Below, piece by piece: positions 32,133-44,221 of a stretch of 64,000 nt of DNA. Under the pieces are notes generated by a model. That model had not been told where the DNA came from. It saw nothing but the letters and a program-made list of their open reading frames with translations, and ran no database searches. Position 1 is the stretch's first letter. The number at the start of each line of letters is the position of its first letter. The stretch comes from Lunularia cruciata (taxonomy: Eukaryota; Streptophyta; Marchantiopsida; Lunulariales; Lunulariaceae). The stretch lies in assembly GCA_948567375.1 (NCBI GenBank), contig OX419760.1, forward strand, positions 24,614,001 to 24,678,000, read 5' to 3'. Made by a program: the position numbers and the translations under genes.

Positions 32133-33694
32133 GTGTCATTCACAACTAGAATATTTCCATTCTCTCTACTTACTTTTACTACAAACATGGGTGGTCACAA
32201 TCTTGGAGTCAGTTGTTTGTACATTACAAGGAGATCCTTTAGGGGACCTTTGTTTACCATGGTTCATTTCATAGTTCTCTTATCTACTACTTTGGCCATG
32301 CCAAGTTGTATATTTCTCTCCTTAGTAGATGATACACACATTATGTGCCCCATTGATCAAATTAGGCAGGCCTTTGATCACTTGACTACCGAGCTAAGTC
32401 TTGTAGGCTTGAGAATCAAGGTGTCCAAGTGCACCTTTGTTTACCATGCCAAGTTGTATGTTTTTCTCCTTAGTAGATGATACACACATTGTGTGCCCCA
32501 TAGATCATATTAGGCAAGCCTTTGATCATTTGACTACCGAGTTACATCTTGTAGGTTTGAGAATCAAGGTGTCAAAGTGCAAAGCATGGTCCCCTTTAGG
32601 TATCCCTTCCCACTTTGAGCTTCTAGAGGGGTTCACATTTACATATGAACCTCGTATTCTTGGAGTGCCAATAAGGTTCAAGGATTTTGTCACAAGCTTC
32701 TTAGACGCTGCCCTTGCAGAGGATATTCTCCATGTGGATGACCTTCCCCTACTAGGAGATCCACATGTGGCTTTTGGTATACTCTCCTCTAGTATTGCTT
32801 GTCAACCGACTTACCTTCTCTGCTTGGTTCCCCCTTTCCTTACTTATCTATCATGTCTTAGAGCTTTTGATAAGAGGATCATGAGAGTCATTGGTGATAT
32901 CATCGGACCAGGGACATTTCAATGTGTGACAAGAGATTTGGCATGCAGACAAACATCTCTACCAATCTTGTGCAGAGGAGTAGGCTTATTATCTATGGAG
33001 GAGATGCCACATCTAGCATTTTTGGGTAGTTGAGCTCTCTCGACACCCTTGCTTTCTTTTCATTTTGTGGTTGCTCATAGGCCAATTTTGGAGACTTATG
33101 TGACAGAGGTGGAGGAAGGATCCTTTTCTCTCCAGGTGTTATTGCAGCAGACAAGAGATGGTATATCTCCATGGGCACGTGAGGATCTTCCATCCTTTTC
33201 TTCACTATCATCAGATTGGGCTAGAGGTTTGCAATCTTCCTTGATGGAGCAATAGTGTTAGCATATGGTACATTCTCTCTTAGTTGACTCATCCATTCCT
33301 TGGGCCACTAGAGCATGTCTTTGCTCTTGCTCCAACAAGGGTGTAGGCTCTAGGATCCTAGCTCAACCATGAATTAGGGCATTCCGACTTGCACTAGCCA
33401 CTTTTTCTACAACAATGAGGTTCCACCTAGGTCTCGTCCACCCATTTGCATCTTTGTTACTCACTTGTGAGTGTGATTCTACACTAGATGCAATACTGGT
33501 CCATATGACACGATGTCCTTACAGAGGATAGAGGATAGCTACCCATGATGCTATCATGGATGTAGTGATTGCTATGGCACGAGAGAGTGGATACCTTGCT
33601 TGGAGGAAGTGCTCATATGCTTTGCGGATGACACATATCAAAGTAGACTATACTTGGTCCAACATGATCAAGTGATAGTGGTGGATATTATCAC
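32133..33694 (+). mobile_element. LINE fragment: non-LTR reverse transcriptase with R2-like tail
   Basis: The frame gives VDDTHIVCPIDHIRQAF, the FVDD-type active-site region of a non-LTR RT with the Phe end eroded, then LRIKVSKCKAWSPLGIP and LGVPIRFKDFVTSF of the thumb. Downstream (33460-33525) a CECD...H...C cluster matches the C-X-C-X8-H-X4-C motif before the restriction-like endonuclease of R2-type LINEs. ATHDAIMDVVIAMARESG and VIVVDIITT follow in frames expected for that domain. Stops and a shift at 33031 show it is dead. The 5' part of the element is absent. Confidence 0.75.
32296..32580 (+). repeat. Imperfect tandem duplication within the LINE RT
   Basis: Two copies, 32296-32433 and 32444-32580, start 148 bases apart (CCATGCCAAGTTGTAT). 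Both cover the RT active-site segment (VDDTHI...VSKC). They differ at about a dozen positions, so the duplication is not recent. Confidence 0.85.
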
Positions 33695-35208
33695 GACATC
33701 TGTAGTGCCAAAGTTAGGTTGCTCAGACACTAGAATGGTAGTGTTGGTAGTCATTAGTATTTAGTAGTTACACATGTGCTACTTGTTGGTGGTCCAATTT
33801 TATGTCAGGGCTATTGATCACATGGTGGGACCCACTACCAATTGCACTATTCACACTATTAGATGTGCCATCAATGACGCCATTAAGGTTGGAGACTTAG
33901 GTCAAGTAGAGGGGTATACCTTTGAAGTGCAGCCCTAGAGAGCTCACTTCTTTGATGTTGAGCCTTTGAGTTCTTGGCTATAGTGGACAAAGGGCAACTT
34001 ACATCACTTGGAGACCCTTAGCTAGAGTGTGTGTGGCTTGATTGTAATCAGCGCTTAGTTGTTAGCAGACTATTGAGTGAAGGATTGAGTGTGATTCAAG
34101 TGGAGGAAAAAATTGATTACATCAAAGAATTGAGTCAAGGGGAAATTGAGTGCAAGAACTCAGGGTGTTGGTGGTTTCTCCAAGCCTGACTGATCATTTG
34201 TACTTTGATCATGGTTCATATTTCCTTGAGAGTTATTATGTGGAAAATCTCTATGTGATTTGATGCAAATTTGGCAATGAGGCATACGGTGTGTGGAAGC
34301 ACTAGCCAAATTTCTAAGAATGGAGCCAATTTGAGATAATGAGTGTTTGATTTGAGCCCCAGAGGTGAAATCAAGGTAGATTTCATGCAAATTGAGGTCA
34401 AAGTGCAAAATTGGAGGTAGAGTTGGAACCAATCCTCTCAAATTAGGGATTTAGAGATCCACATCCTTCCAATTTGGCCCAAGTTGAGATTTAGCAAAGG
34501 ATTTGGTGGTCAGCCAATTGTAGAGGAGGTGCGTCAAGCTAGTAGAGGTTGCATAGAGTTGGAGGTTGCACAAATTGCCCTACCTAGTGCTTGAGTTGGC
34601 TAGATTTGGAGCCAAATTTAGAGAGGGTTTGAATTGGCAAGAAAGAAGGCCTCATTTGGCCAAAATTCTCCCATACTTCCCATTTGGCTTGAGTGGAGAT
34701 TTAGCGGAGGATTTGGCAATCAACCAATTGTAAAGGAGGTGCATTAGGTTGGTGGAGGTTGCCAAAATAGACAATGGTAGAAGAGATGCATCAAGTTTAT
34801 GGAGGTTTCCCAAATTGTCCTATCTAGTGCTTGAGTTGGCTAGATTTGGAGCTTGGCTAGATTTGGCAAGAAGGAAGGTCTCATTTGGAATTTAGAGGTT
34901 ATGGGCTATGGGCTACAAGATGCAATGTAGAGTGAGTAAGCTAGCTAGTTTAGATGAGTTTCTTGGTCATTGTTTGGCAAAATCTATCCACCCTTATAAA
35001 TTGTATGCAATAAGGTTTGAACTCTAGATCTTTGCTTCTTTAACATTGATGCCCTAGCCAACTAGTCCACTTTCACTTGTTGTCCTAGTGATTGTTCTAT
35101 TGATTCCTATACACATGTAGCTTTGGCTAGGAGAGGTAGTTTGATCCCATTCTTGGTGATCTTGGTAGTTTAGAAAGTAGGTAGACACTCTTATTATATC
35201 AAATGCCA
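33695..35208 (+). repeat. 5' LTR of D3 (first ~100 bases missing)
   Basis: It shares long stretches with the D1 and D4 LTRs, for example GAGAGCTCACTTCTTTGATG (33937). The TG start is lost at the junction with the LINE. It ends just before the PBS-like site at 35211. At about 1.5 kb it is by far the longest LTR of the window. Confidence 0.7.
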
Positions 35209-35599
35209 AATGGTGTTAGAGTCAATCTCGTGTTGATTTATGAGATGGAGTGTTTTTTTTAGACTTTGTGATTGAACTTCCTCTATTTTGTGCTTCTATA
35301 TGTGCACCATATTTGTGTGAGGTGCTTTGGTGTGCTCTTGATAGTGAGGTTGGAGTGATGACAAGTTAGACTACTAATGTTTCTCTTTGGTGAGATAAGA
35401 AGTGATGACTTGTAGACCGTGAGAGTGCATGTTGTGATGGTAGGTTACAAGTCACTCCTTCTCCTAGTTTTTATAATTAGAGCTACATTAGTGGGTGGTG
35501 TTGGAACTTGGTGGTGATCCATTGTGGAGTACTTGTGGTGGTTACAGTTGCAATTTGAGTTACATTGTCAAGACATAGTTCTTTAGGGATTCTAGAAGA

Positions 35600-36561
35600 G
35601 ATAACACTATAGTACGTAGTGGGTTTACCTAAAGTGGCACTTGGTATCAACCTATATCTTATGTCCCAATGAGGGAGGAGATTGACTCTAATTTGGAGTT
35701 TGATATAGGAATTGATTTAGTTGAGAGTGCACGTGGTGTGTCTGCACTATTGTTGTGTGACATGGACGAGACTTATGGTGCATCCAAAGGCCTTAGGTGC
35801 TAGTTTGGTACAATGGGTACCATTGAGTTGGATGAATTCATCCAAGAGTTTTATAGTTGGTGTGATTTGCAATAAATGTGGAACTTGACTTTGTTAACAC
35901 CCTTCATGGCATGAAAGGAGCATGGCATGGAAGGTCCACCAATGGATGACTATCATGAGTTCAAGAGAGCTTACTTGGATGACATTGAGCTATGGAGATA
36001 ATATTGGTCTCCGAATGACATCTTGATCACTTTAGGCTTGGTTGCTAGGGGTAGATTGGTAGTACCCACAAGTTCTAGCTCTAGTAACATTGGTGGATCT
36101 AGTGGAGATGCACTAGTTGGAGATGGTGCTACTATGAGTGGGGGTACTTCTACATGAGGTGGTGCAATAATGGGGTTTAATCCTATGGTGGAGTTCTTCC
36201 AAGGTAGAACTACAAGGGAATGCGGACTGACAAGCTAAGGAGCTTTGTAAGAGTTCCAACATAAGGTTAGAGAGAGCCTACATGAGACATACAATAGCAT
36301 GAGACAATTGTATAATTTCACTTAGGGAATTATTGAGGCCCAAGTAGTCCATTTTTGGTATGGAATCGTGTACAAAGAGTTGCAACATAGAGTATGTGAT
36401 GCTACATTGTTATAAGTTACTTCACCTACTTTGGCAATGGTCTGTAGATTAGCTAAGTGCATTGAGCTAACATGGTGGAGGAGAGAGTGGCAACATTTGG
36501 ATTTTGTAGGGAACTCATCCATAATTGTTACTCCTTTTAGAGTGCACCTCACCATTTTGAC
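35600..36561 (+). pseudogene. gag of D3, broken
   Basis: Translated segments match D4 gag: REEIDSNLEFDIGIDLVESA (about 35675), MDDYHEFKRAYLDDIELW, NDILITLGLVARGRLVVP and KVRESLHETYNSMRQLY. Stops occur where D4 has sense codons. The nucleocapsid end is missing because C5 begins at 36562. Confidence 0.78.
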
Positions 36562-37254
36562 TATAACACCCATTTATGCATATGTGTGGTATTGTGATAT
36601 TTAGTCTGGTATTACAACTACTTGAGAGATATTATTTATATAGAGATAAGGATGGTTCTACATGGTCATGATTAGCTAAGATTAATCATAGCAAAGAGAG
36701 AGAGGATCTTACTTTAGAGGAAGTGGAAAAGATGAGCACCACTATTTTGGATTCTAGTGTATTAACTTGGTATTATTCCTAGGTGTTTGGCTTTGAGGAA
36801 AGAGTTGAGAACTCTTGGACCCACAAGCCTTTTTGTTTTGGAATCTTCTATAGTCCAAGGATAGCCCATGTGAAAGAATCTATGACTTAGTGGTTAGGTC
36901 AAGATAAGACCATATGCTAAGGGGAATATGCCCATGTAGATGGATATTACTTTATACTTTTTTACTTTACTTGACTTTTAGCCTAGTAACCTGATTTACT
37001 ATGGTAATTAGTAAGTTTGGTGTGTAATTATTTCACAAGTATATAAATTAAGGGTGTGGAAGTACTCATCATCCTTTCATTTGCAATTTTCTCTGTCTCA
37101 TTGAGTTCTCTAGTGAGCAAATGGCTTGAGCGTGTTGGAGTGTTAACCTTGGAGGAGCATGATGGAGTTGTGGTTCTTATCCTTCTTAGTCCATGGTGCC
37201 CTATCATTATAACCATCAGAGGTTCATCCTAAGTGAGAGATAGACCGGCTCAGA
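36562..37254 (+). repeat. 5' LTR of C5
   Basis: 693 bases, start TATAACACCCATTTATGC (TG mutated to TA), end GGCTCAGA (CA mutated to GA). It is followed by TTTTGTTGTCGGGAC, a decayed form of the C2 PBS. Confidence 0.87.
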
Positions 37255-38139
37255 TTTTTTGTTTTGTTGTCGGGACCTCTTTAGGAGGCAAGATAATGTT
37301 CCGCATACAATTCTATATTAGGCAAAAGGAGGCTATGAGAGCTCACTTAGAGAGAACATTAGGAGAGGAGAGGGTTAAACTTATGTTAGAGAACTTGGAC
37401 CCATTTGTATACACAGTAGTTCATTATGATGTCTTTGAGGTGATTTTGTACATCTTGTATACATGAGGGGATTTGGAGAGATTGTATGAAGTGGATTGCA
37501 ACTTTTGGGGATTACGGTGATTTTGGGTAAAATCTCAAGTTTAAGATTTGGACTAAAAAGTTTCTAAAAATGATAGCTTTGATTATCTTTCAGTCAACAC
37601 ACTTAAAATTATTGTGAGAGCTATTATGCACAATGAGCTAAAAATTTTGAAAGTTGATAGGGTAAACTACTTTCTCGATTGCATGCTCTTTAGAAAATTA
37701 TACAAAGTCTGCCATTTCTTCATTTTCCATGAATTTTTCTGAAACTTCCAAGAAATTTAAGTGCCTAGTATTCTACCTTTTGGCCCAAGAATTAGAGAAA
37801 TATCTTTCTGCATAGAGAGTTATGAGTTTTTAAAGTGAGGAAGTGGTTTTCAGACCAAATCTGAAATATGTGTGCTTAATAGAAAGGTGCCTAGGCCAAA
37901 TGGCTAAATGAAAAGATCTGAAATTTTAGTAAGGGAAGATGCCCCAGAGTTTTTATTGACTATGAAAAATTTCAAAGGACTATGACATACCAATTGAGAT
38001 AATTTAGTGACATTGTGAAGAAAGGTCAATTTTCCTGAGTTGAGGTCTCATGTATGAGGAGTGTGAGAGCAACAAAAAGCACATTTGAGTGTTTAGACTC
38101 ATCTTGGGAACATGGAGGGTCACTAAAAGTGAAAATTGA

Positions 38140-38585
38140 TGTTATGCAAGGTTCTCCAAGGGTTTGAGGTGATTTTAGGGGTGGATTTGAGGAAAAAAGA
38201 GTTTAAAATAGAATTTGAAGAGAATGTTGAAAGGATCTAAAAACCTACACCACTTGGAGGAAATAGTGATTCTAAGTGCTTCTTATGTAGAGAGAAGGGA
38301 CATAAGGTAGGCTCATGTCCATTGACCTTTGAGAACAAGAGATTGAGGGAAAGGAGAAGCTTAATTTACTTGGGTTTGCATGTTGGATCTTCTTCACCAA
38401 GATTGGGAAGGAGAAGATCTAAGACCAAAGAGTTGTGTGAGGTTTGTGGAGTGGAAGGAGTTCCAAAAGGACATGAGTGTAGTGGAGTAAAAGCACTTTT
38501 GGAGACTTTGGTGAAGGATCTTGGAGAGAGTCTTAGTATAATGATAGAAATACTACAACCTTCATTAGCTAGTTCTCCAAATTAG
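38140..38585 (+). pseudogene. Upstream zinc-finger ORF of C5
   Basis: Part of the frame is open here (38322-38585), running through the point where C2 has a TGA. It shows CFLC..KGHKVGSCP (38277-38315, in a shifted frame) and CEVCGVEGVPKGHEC (38438-38482). See C2 (44222-44696) for the domain description. Confidence 0.7.
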
Positions 38586-39340
38586 TGATGGAGATAATCT
38601 TGCAACTTATGGATAAACTATCCATGAAGGTTTGATTAATATGCACTCTAGGATTTGATGTTGCTTTAGAAATCTTGGAATTTTTCCATATAGAGTAGCC
38701 CAACCAACCAATAATTTCAATGAGAGAAATTGTTTTGGTTGTGGAGGAAGAGGTCACATCCAAAGGGATTGTCCAAATTCCACTTATCATGGAGGAAGGG
38801 GTTATGAAATAGCCAATAGAGGGAAAGAGGGAGGAAGTGAAACCCAATTGGCTCCTAATCCAAACAAAGGGAAGGGGATAACATCAATAGATGTGGTTGA
38901 GAGCAAGTATAAGAAGAGAGAGTGCTCAAACTCCAAAGGTCTTCATTTGGATCTTTTGGCACAAGAGAAAGAGAGAGCTCATTTTGTAGAGGATGTGCAC
39001 TATTCTCAAGGACTACTCCTAGCCAAGATACTCCTATGCCTACTAGGAGCACTCACACAAGCACTTCAATACCATCAACAACAAAGACTCCAAGGAAGAA
39101 GTTGGGGATGGAGAATTTCTTGATATCAAAGCAACAATTGGAAATACAATGTCTTGGAGGATGTTTGTAGTCACAAGGCTAACATCACAGTGGGCCAACT
39201 GATTGCTTTGAATCCTACCTTGAGAAAGGAGCTTAGAGGTGGTTTGAGTTCCACAAGGAGCAAGAGGAAGAAGAAGGTAAAAGCTCCAATTTCAATGGGG
39301 TTAGTGGATGCCAAACTAGCACCATGGGAGCCTTGTGAAT

Positions 39341-40347
39341 ATGTTGTCATGCCATTTGTAGTGTTGCATCTAGATTTCTCAGACACTAGAGTTCCAGTGA
39401 TAGTAGTTAGAAGCATTTTGGTAATTACTCATGGACAACTTTCCGATGGTCAAGTTTTGTGTTTAGGGTACTAACTTCATGGTAGGGTCCACCGTCAATT
39501 GCACCATCTGCACCGTCAGGTGTGCTATCAATGAGACCATTGGGATGAGACCTAGGTCAAAATTAGGAGTATCTCCAAGAAGTGTAGCTCAAGAGAGCTC
39601 ACTTTTCTAATGATGAGCCTTCGAGTTCTTGGCTAGAGTGGACAGAAAGCCGGCAAGCGTCACCTGGAGTCTCTTAGCTAGAGTGTGTGTGGCTTGATTG
39701 TAATCAGTGCACTATTGTAAGCAAGTTGTTGAGGATCAGATCAAGTATTGATCTGAGTTTGATTGATTTGAGTTGTAAACAATCTAATTTCATCAAAGAA
39801 GTGAGTTAGGGGGAAATTGGGTACAGAAACTATAAGTGTTGGTGGTATCTCCAAGCTCGGTGGATTGTGGTATCTCAATCGAGTAGTTCAGATTTCCCTG
39901 AGAGAAAGTGTGTGCAGAAGTGTTGGCAAAATTTGGAGCCAAGAAGAAATTATTTTCAAGTGGTAGTTGTGATTTTGAGCTCAAGACCAATTTGTTGCGA
40001 GTTGAGCTCAAAAATTGAAATTGAAGGTGGAGTTGGGAGCAGGTCCTTGAAAATTAAAGATTGAACGAAACCCATTTTTCCAATTTGGCTCAAGTGAAGA
40101 GTTAGTGGAAGATTTAGCGGTCAGCCATTTTTAGGAATTTATGTTAGATTTTATGTCACATTTTGTGAAAGATTTACGTCAAATTTTGGCGAGAAGAACT
40201 TTGATCCGAAGTAGATAAGTACTCCAATTATGTCAAATGTCAAATGGTGACAAAGTCAACCCCATGTTGATTTATGAGCTGGAGGGTTTTCATTTTCAAT
40301 ATCTACTTAGGAAGTAGATAGGTACTCCAATTATGTCAAATGTCAAA
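39341..40347 (+). repeat. 5' LTR of D4 (5' end truncated)
   Basis: It starts inside the LTR (GCCATTTGTAGTGTTGCATC, matching 20228 in D1) at the break with C5 and runs to the PBS-like TGGTGGCAGAGTC at 40348. That site resembles a worn tRNA-iMet PBS. Confidence 0.72.
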
Positions 40348-40397
40348 TGGTGGCAGAGTCAACCCCATGTTGATTTATGAGATGGAGTGTTTTCATT
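40208..40397 (+). repeat. 103-base tandem duplication across the LTR end and PBS of D4
   Basis: GAAGTAGATAAGTACTCC at 40208 recurs as GAAGTAGATAGGTACTCC at 40311. Each unit includes a PBS-like site (40245 and 40348) and the following AACCCCATGTTGATTTATGA. D3 has only one unit (35180-35260), so this is particular to D4. Confidence 0.88.
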
Positions 40398-40779
40398 TAA
40401 CATTCTTGTGATTGGACTCCTTCCAATCTTTACTTCTTGTTTGTGCACCGTGTTTGTGTGAAGTGCCTTGAGTTTTGAGCACTGGTGCTCTAGTGTGCTC
40501 TCAATAGTGAGGCTGGAGTGATAACCAGTTAAGACTATCTTTGTTTCTCTTTGGTGAGGCAAGAAGTGATGACCTACAAACTGTGAGAATGCATGTGGTG
40601 ACGGTAGGTTACAGGTCGCCCTTGCTCTTAGTGTAATTGTCTTAGTTAGAGTTACATTAGTAGGTAGTGTTCCATTAGTTTTGGCACTTGGTGGGGTACT
40701 TGCGGTTGTGGTTTGCAATTACATTTTGTGGTTTTGATTTGCGATTGCAATTGCGATTACTTTGTCATGACGGAGTTCT

Positions 40780-42480
40780 TTGGATTCCAAAGGAGTTAGC
40801 CATGCAGTACACAAGGAATTTACTTGGAATAGCACTTGGTATCAGCCTGTATCTCATGTCCCAATGAGGGAGGAGATTGACTTTGAGTTGGAGTTTGACA
40901 TAGGGGCTGATTTAGTTGAGAGTGCACTTGGCGTGTCCGCACCATTGTTTTGGGACACAGACAAGATTTATGGGGCCTCCAAAAGCCCTAAGTGTTACTT
41001 TAGTACAGTGGATGCAATTGAGTTGGATGACTTCATCTAGGAGTTTGATAGTTGGTCTGATCTGCAGCAGATGCGGAACCCAACTTTGTTTACACCCTTC
41101 ATGGCATGGAAGAGGTTGTTTTAACACTTGGAGGGTCCATCGATGGATAACTACCATGAGTTCAAGAGAGCTCATTTGGAGGAGATTGAGTTATGGAGAC
41201 AATATTTGTCTCCAAACTATGTCTCTATCACTTTAGGCTTGGTTGCTAGGAGTAGATCGGTTGTACCCATGAGTCCTAGCTCGAGTAGTGTTGATGGAGC
41301 TAATGGAGTTGCACTAGCTGGAGATAGTGCTACCACGAGTGGAGGTACCACTTCAGAAGGTTGTGTGATACCGGGATTTAACTCCATGGTGGAGTTCTTC
41401 TTGTGTTTGAGGCAAAACTACCATGGAGTGAGGACTGACAAGCTGAGGAGCTTGCAAGAGTTCCAGCAGAAGGTTAGAGAGAGCCTACGCGAGGCATACA
41501 CTTGCATGAGATGGCTGATCAGTTTCACTCAGGGAATTATTGAGACCCAAGCAGTCCAGTTTTGGTATGAGATATTGGACAGAGAGTTGCAACATAGAGT
41601 TCGTGATGTTATGTTGTTACATGCTACTTCACCTACTTTGGCAATGGTTTTTGGTTTAGCTGAGCGTATTGAGCTCAACATGGTGGAGGAGAGGGTGGTG
41701 ATATTTGGATTTGGTAGGGAGACCTCATCCATGGTTATGAATTCTTCTAGAGTGTAGTAGAGTGCACCACACCTAGTTGGTTTTTGAGGACAGGATGGAC
41801 AGCCCAGATCCTATGGAGCATGTGGACGGCCTATTGTAGTTAGACCCTTACCTTCATTTTTGGGTCAGCAGTAGCCAATGAGTGGTAATGATGCTTGTTA
41901 GACTTGTGGTGGACCACTCCATAAGAGAGAGTATACTCAGGGCAGTGGACTTGATACCTCTGGTGCACCACAACTAGCACAGAGGCAGTGTGAGCACTGC
42001 CACAAATTTGGTCACACTAGTGACCAATGCTTTGACCTACACTCGGAGTTATGGAGAGGTAGGATTGCTATGGTAGGTAGTAGAGGAGCTCCAGTTCATG
42101 AGGATGAGGTGGTAGAGGTGGTGGCAGAGGATCTACACCTAGTAGAGATGCAGTACCTGCCCTTACTTCTAATACAACTATGGCTACTTGGATTGAGCAG
42201 TTGGAGCAAAGATTGGCTAGTATGGCCATTGCTCAGAGGAGATCAGAGTTGGGTGAGGCTTCCACCTCATATGCTGGTGATAGAGATGCTTTGGACTTCA
42301 TGTGTGGAGTAGCTCAGGTGGATGCATGTGCGGCAATGAATGGGAATGTAGTACATGCTTTAGAGCCTAGAGGAGCATTAGTGGAATCAGACTTCCCTAG
42401 TCTTTCATGCTATTTGAGGCATTGCAGACAACATCCATGGCTCCTAAACGTCCCAAGGCAGGTGTGGTAGGTGGTGATGG
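40780..42480 (+). pseudogene. gag of D4
   Basis: One frame from 40780 to 41757 is broken only by TAG at 41038 and TAA at about 41122. It gives a capsid-like protein with MREEIDFELEFDIGADLVES, YHEFKRAHLEEIELWRQYLS and KVRESLREAYTCMRWLISF, conserved in D3. A nucleocapsid knuckle CEHCHKFGHTSDQC (about 41986-42027) is a perfect CCHC, preceded by a worn second one (CGGPLHKRE). I see no similarity to the gag of families B or C beyond the knuckle. Confidence 0.82.
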
Positions 42481-42674
42481 AGTGCATGATGGACTACTTA
42501 CTAATTAACCACCTGCTACTACACAAACTAAGTTTAGCACAATGTTGGGAGCGGCTCAGTTGATTATGCGGTGCTCTTTGTTTTCAGCCAGTGACATGTT
42601 TACATTGGGAGTTGACCCAGCCCCAATATTCTAGTTGGCTGCCATGCTTTATGAGAGTAGGGATGAGGCAATTC

Positions 42675-43363
42675 TGTAACACCCATTTGTGCATGTGTAT
42701 GGTATTGTGATAATTAGCTTGGTATTGCAAGTACTTGAGATATTATTTACATAGAGATAAAGGATGGTTCTACATTAGTCATGATTAGCTAAAGTTAGTC
42801 ATAGCTAAGATAGAGGTGACCTTACTTTAGAGGAAGTGGAAAAGATGAGCACCACTATTCTAGATTCTAGTGTGTTGACTTGGTATTATTTATAAGTGTT
42901 TGGCTTTGAGGAAAGAGTTGAGAACTCTTGGGCCCGCAAGCCTTTTTGTTTTGGATTCTTCTATAGTCCAAGGATAGCCCATGTGAAGGAATCCTTGACT
43001 TAGTGGTTGGGTCAAGATAAGATCACATGCTAGTAGAATATGCCCATGTGAATGGATATTCCTTTCTACTTTTTGACTTTACTTGACTTTTAGTCTAGTA
43101 ACATGAGTTACTGCGGTAATTAATAACTTTGGTACGTAACTATTTCACAAGTATATAAACAAGGGGTGAGGAGGTACTCATCATCCTTTCATTTGCAACT
43201 ATCTTTCTCTCATTGAGTTCTCTAGTGAGCAATGTCTTGAGTCTTGGAGTGTTAGCCTTGGAGGAGTATGATGGAGTTGGGGTTCCTTGCTTTCTTAGTC
43301 CATGGTGCGCTACCATAATAGCTATCAGAGGTTCATCTTGGGTGAGAGATAGGCTGGCTCACA
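42675..43363 (+). repeat. 5' LTR of C2
   Basis: Starts TGTAACACCCATTTGTGC, ends GGCTGGCTCACA, 689 bases. It holds a TATATAAA box at 43152-43159. It is very similar to 49802-50497. Confidence 0.93.
43152..43159 (+). promoter_or_regulatory. TATA box of the C LTR promoter
   Basis: TATATAAA in CAAGTATATAAACAAG. The same position reads TATATGAA in the 3' LTR (50278), TATATAAA in C5 (37039) and TATATAGA in the solo LTR (15200), so it is the ancestral promoter box, partly mutated. Confidence 0.65.
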
Positions 43364-43367
43364 TTTT

Positions 43368-43385
43368 TGGTTCCATTGCCGGGAT
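43368..43385 (+). other. Primer-binding site of C2 (tRNA-Asp-like)
   Basis: TGGTTCCATTGCCGGGAT lies four bases after the LTR end. It differs at a few positions from TGGCGCCGTTGCCGGGGA, the PBS of Athila and many Tat elements, complementary to tRNA-Asp. Confidence 0.72.
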
Positions 43386-44221
43386 CTCTCTAGAAGGCAA
43401 GAGAATGTTCCGCGTTCAATTCTACATTAGGCAGAAGGAGGCTATGAGAGCTCACTTGGAGAGAACATTAGGAGAGGAGAGCACTTAACTTATGTTAGAG
43501 GACAAAGATTCATTTTTATACCCTGTAGTTCATTATGATATCTTTGAAGTGATTTTGTACATCTTGTACACATGAGAGGATTTGGAGAGATTAAGTGAGG
43601 TGGATTGCAGATTTTGGGGATTAAGGTGATTTTGGGCAAAATCTCACGTTTTAGATCTGGATTTGAAATTTCTACACATGATAGCTTGGGTTATTTTTCA
43701 GTTAGTACACTTGAAATTATTGTGAAAGCTACTATGTGCACTGGGTTAGAATTTTTGAAAGTTGATAGGGTAAACTGCTCCTGCAATTGCATGTTCTTTG
43801 GAAAATTGTATAGAGTCTTCTATTTCTTCAATTTTTTGTGAATTGTCCTGAAAATTTCTAAGAAAATTCAGTGCATTATATCCTTCTTGCTGCCACAAAA
43901 ATTAGAGAGAGATCATTCTTGCACAGGGAATTATGAGTTTTTGAAGTGAAGGGGGTGGTTTTCAGACCAAATCTGAAATATGTGTGCTAAATAAAAAGGT
44001 GTCAAGGCCAAATGGCTCAATGAAAAGATCTGAAATTTGCAAGGAGTGACACTCTGGAGTTTTGATCAAGTGTGAAAAATTTCCGAGGCCTATCATATAC
44101 TAGTTGAGAGATCTGAGTGAAATGGTGAGGAAGGGTCAATTCTACAGAGTAGAGATCTCATGCATGAGGAGTTTGAGAGCAACAAAAAGCATGTTTGAGT
44201 GTTTAGATTCATCTTGGGAAC

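Larger units (their letters stand above)
33695..36561 (+). mobile_element. D3: family-D LTR and gag, 3' truncated
   Basis: It has LTR sequence from about 33695 (matching 20225 onward and 39345 onward) to about 35208, then a PBS-like TGGTGTTAGAGTCAA and a gag region (35600-36540) that aligns with the D4 gag. It stops where the C5 LTR begins at 36562, and no D3 sequence resumes after C5. Confidence 0.82.
36562..39340 (+). mobile_element. C5: family-C element, 5' LTR through early pol, 3' truncated
   Basis: It has a 5' LTR (36562-37254), a PBS-like site, a leader, the upstream zinc-finger ORF (about 38140-38585) and a gag end with the CCHC knuckle (38738-38780). It stops at about 39340, at the start of the protease region, where D4 LTR sequence begins. 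The capsid part of gag is deleted: 38690 jumps from the leader straight to the gag C-terminus. Confidence 0.87.

Noticed and set aside
34160-34441. Minus open frames in the D3 LTR/leader
   Set aside because: Not conserved in D4 at the matching place and without motif.
36542-36600. Target-site duplication for C5
   Set aside because: The right end of C5 is missing, so no second flank exists for comparison.
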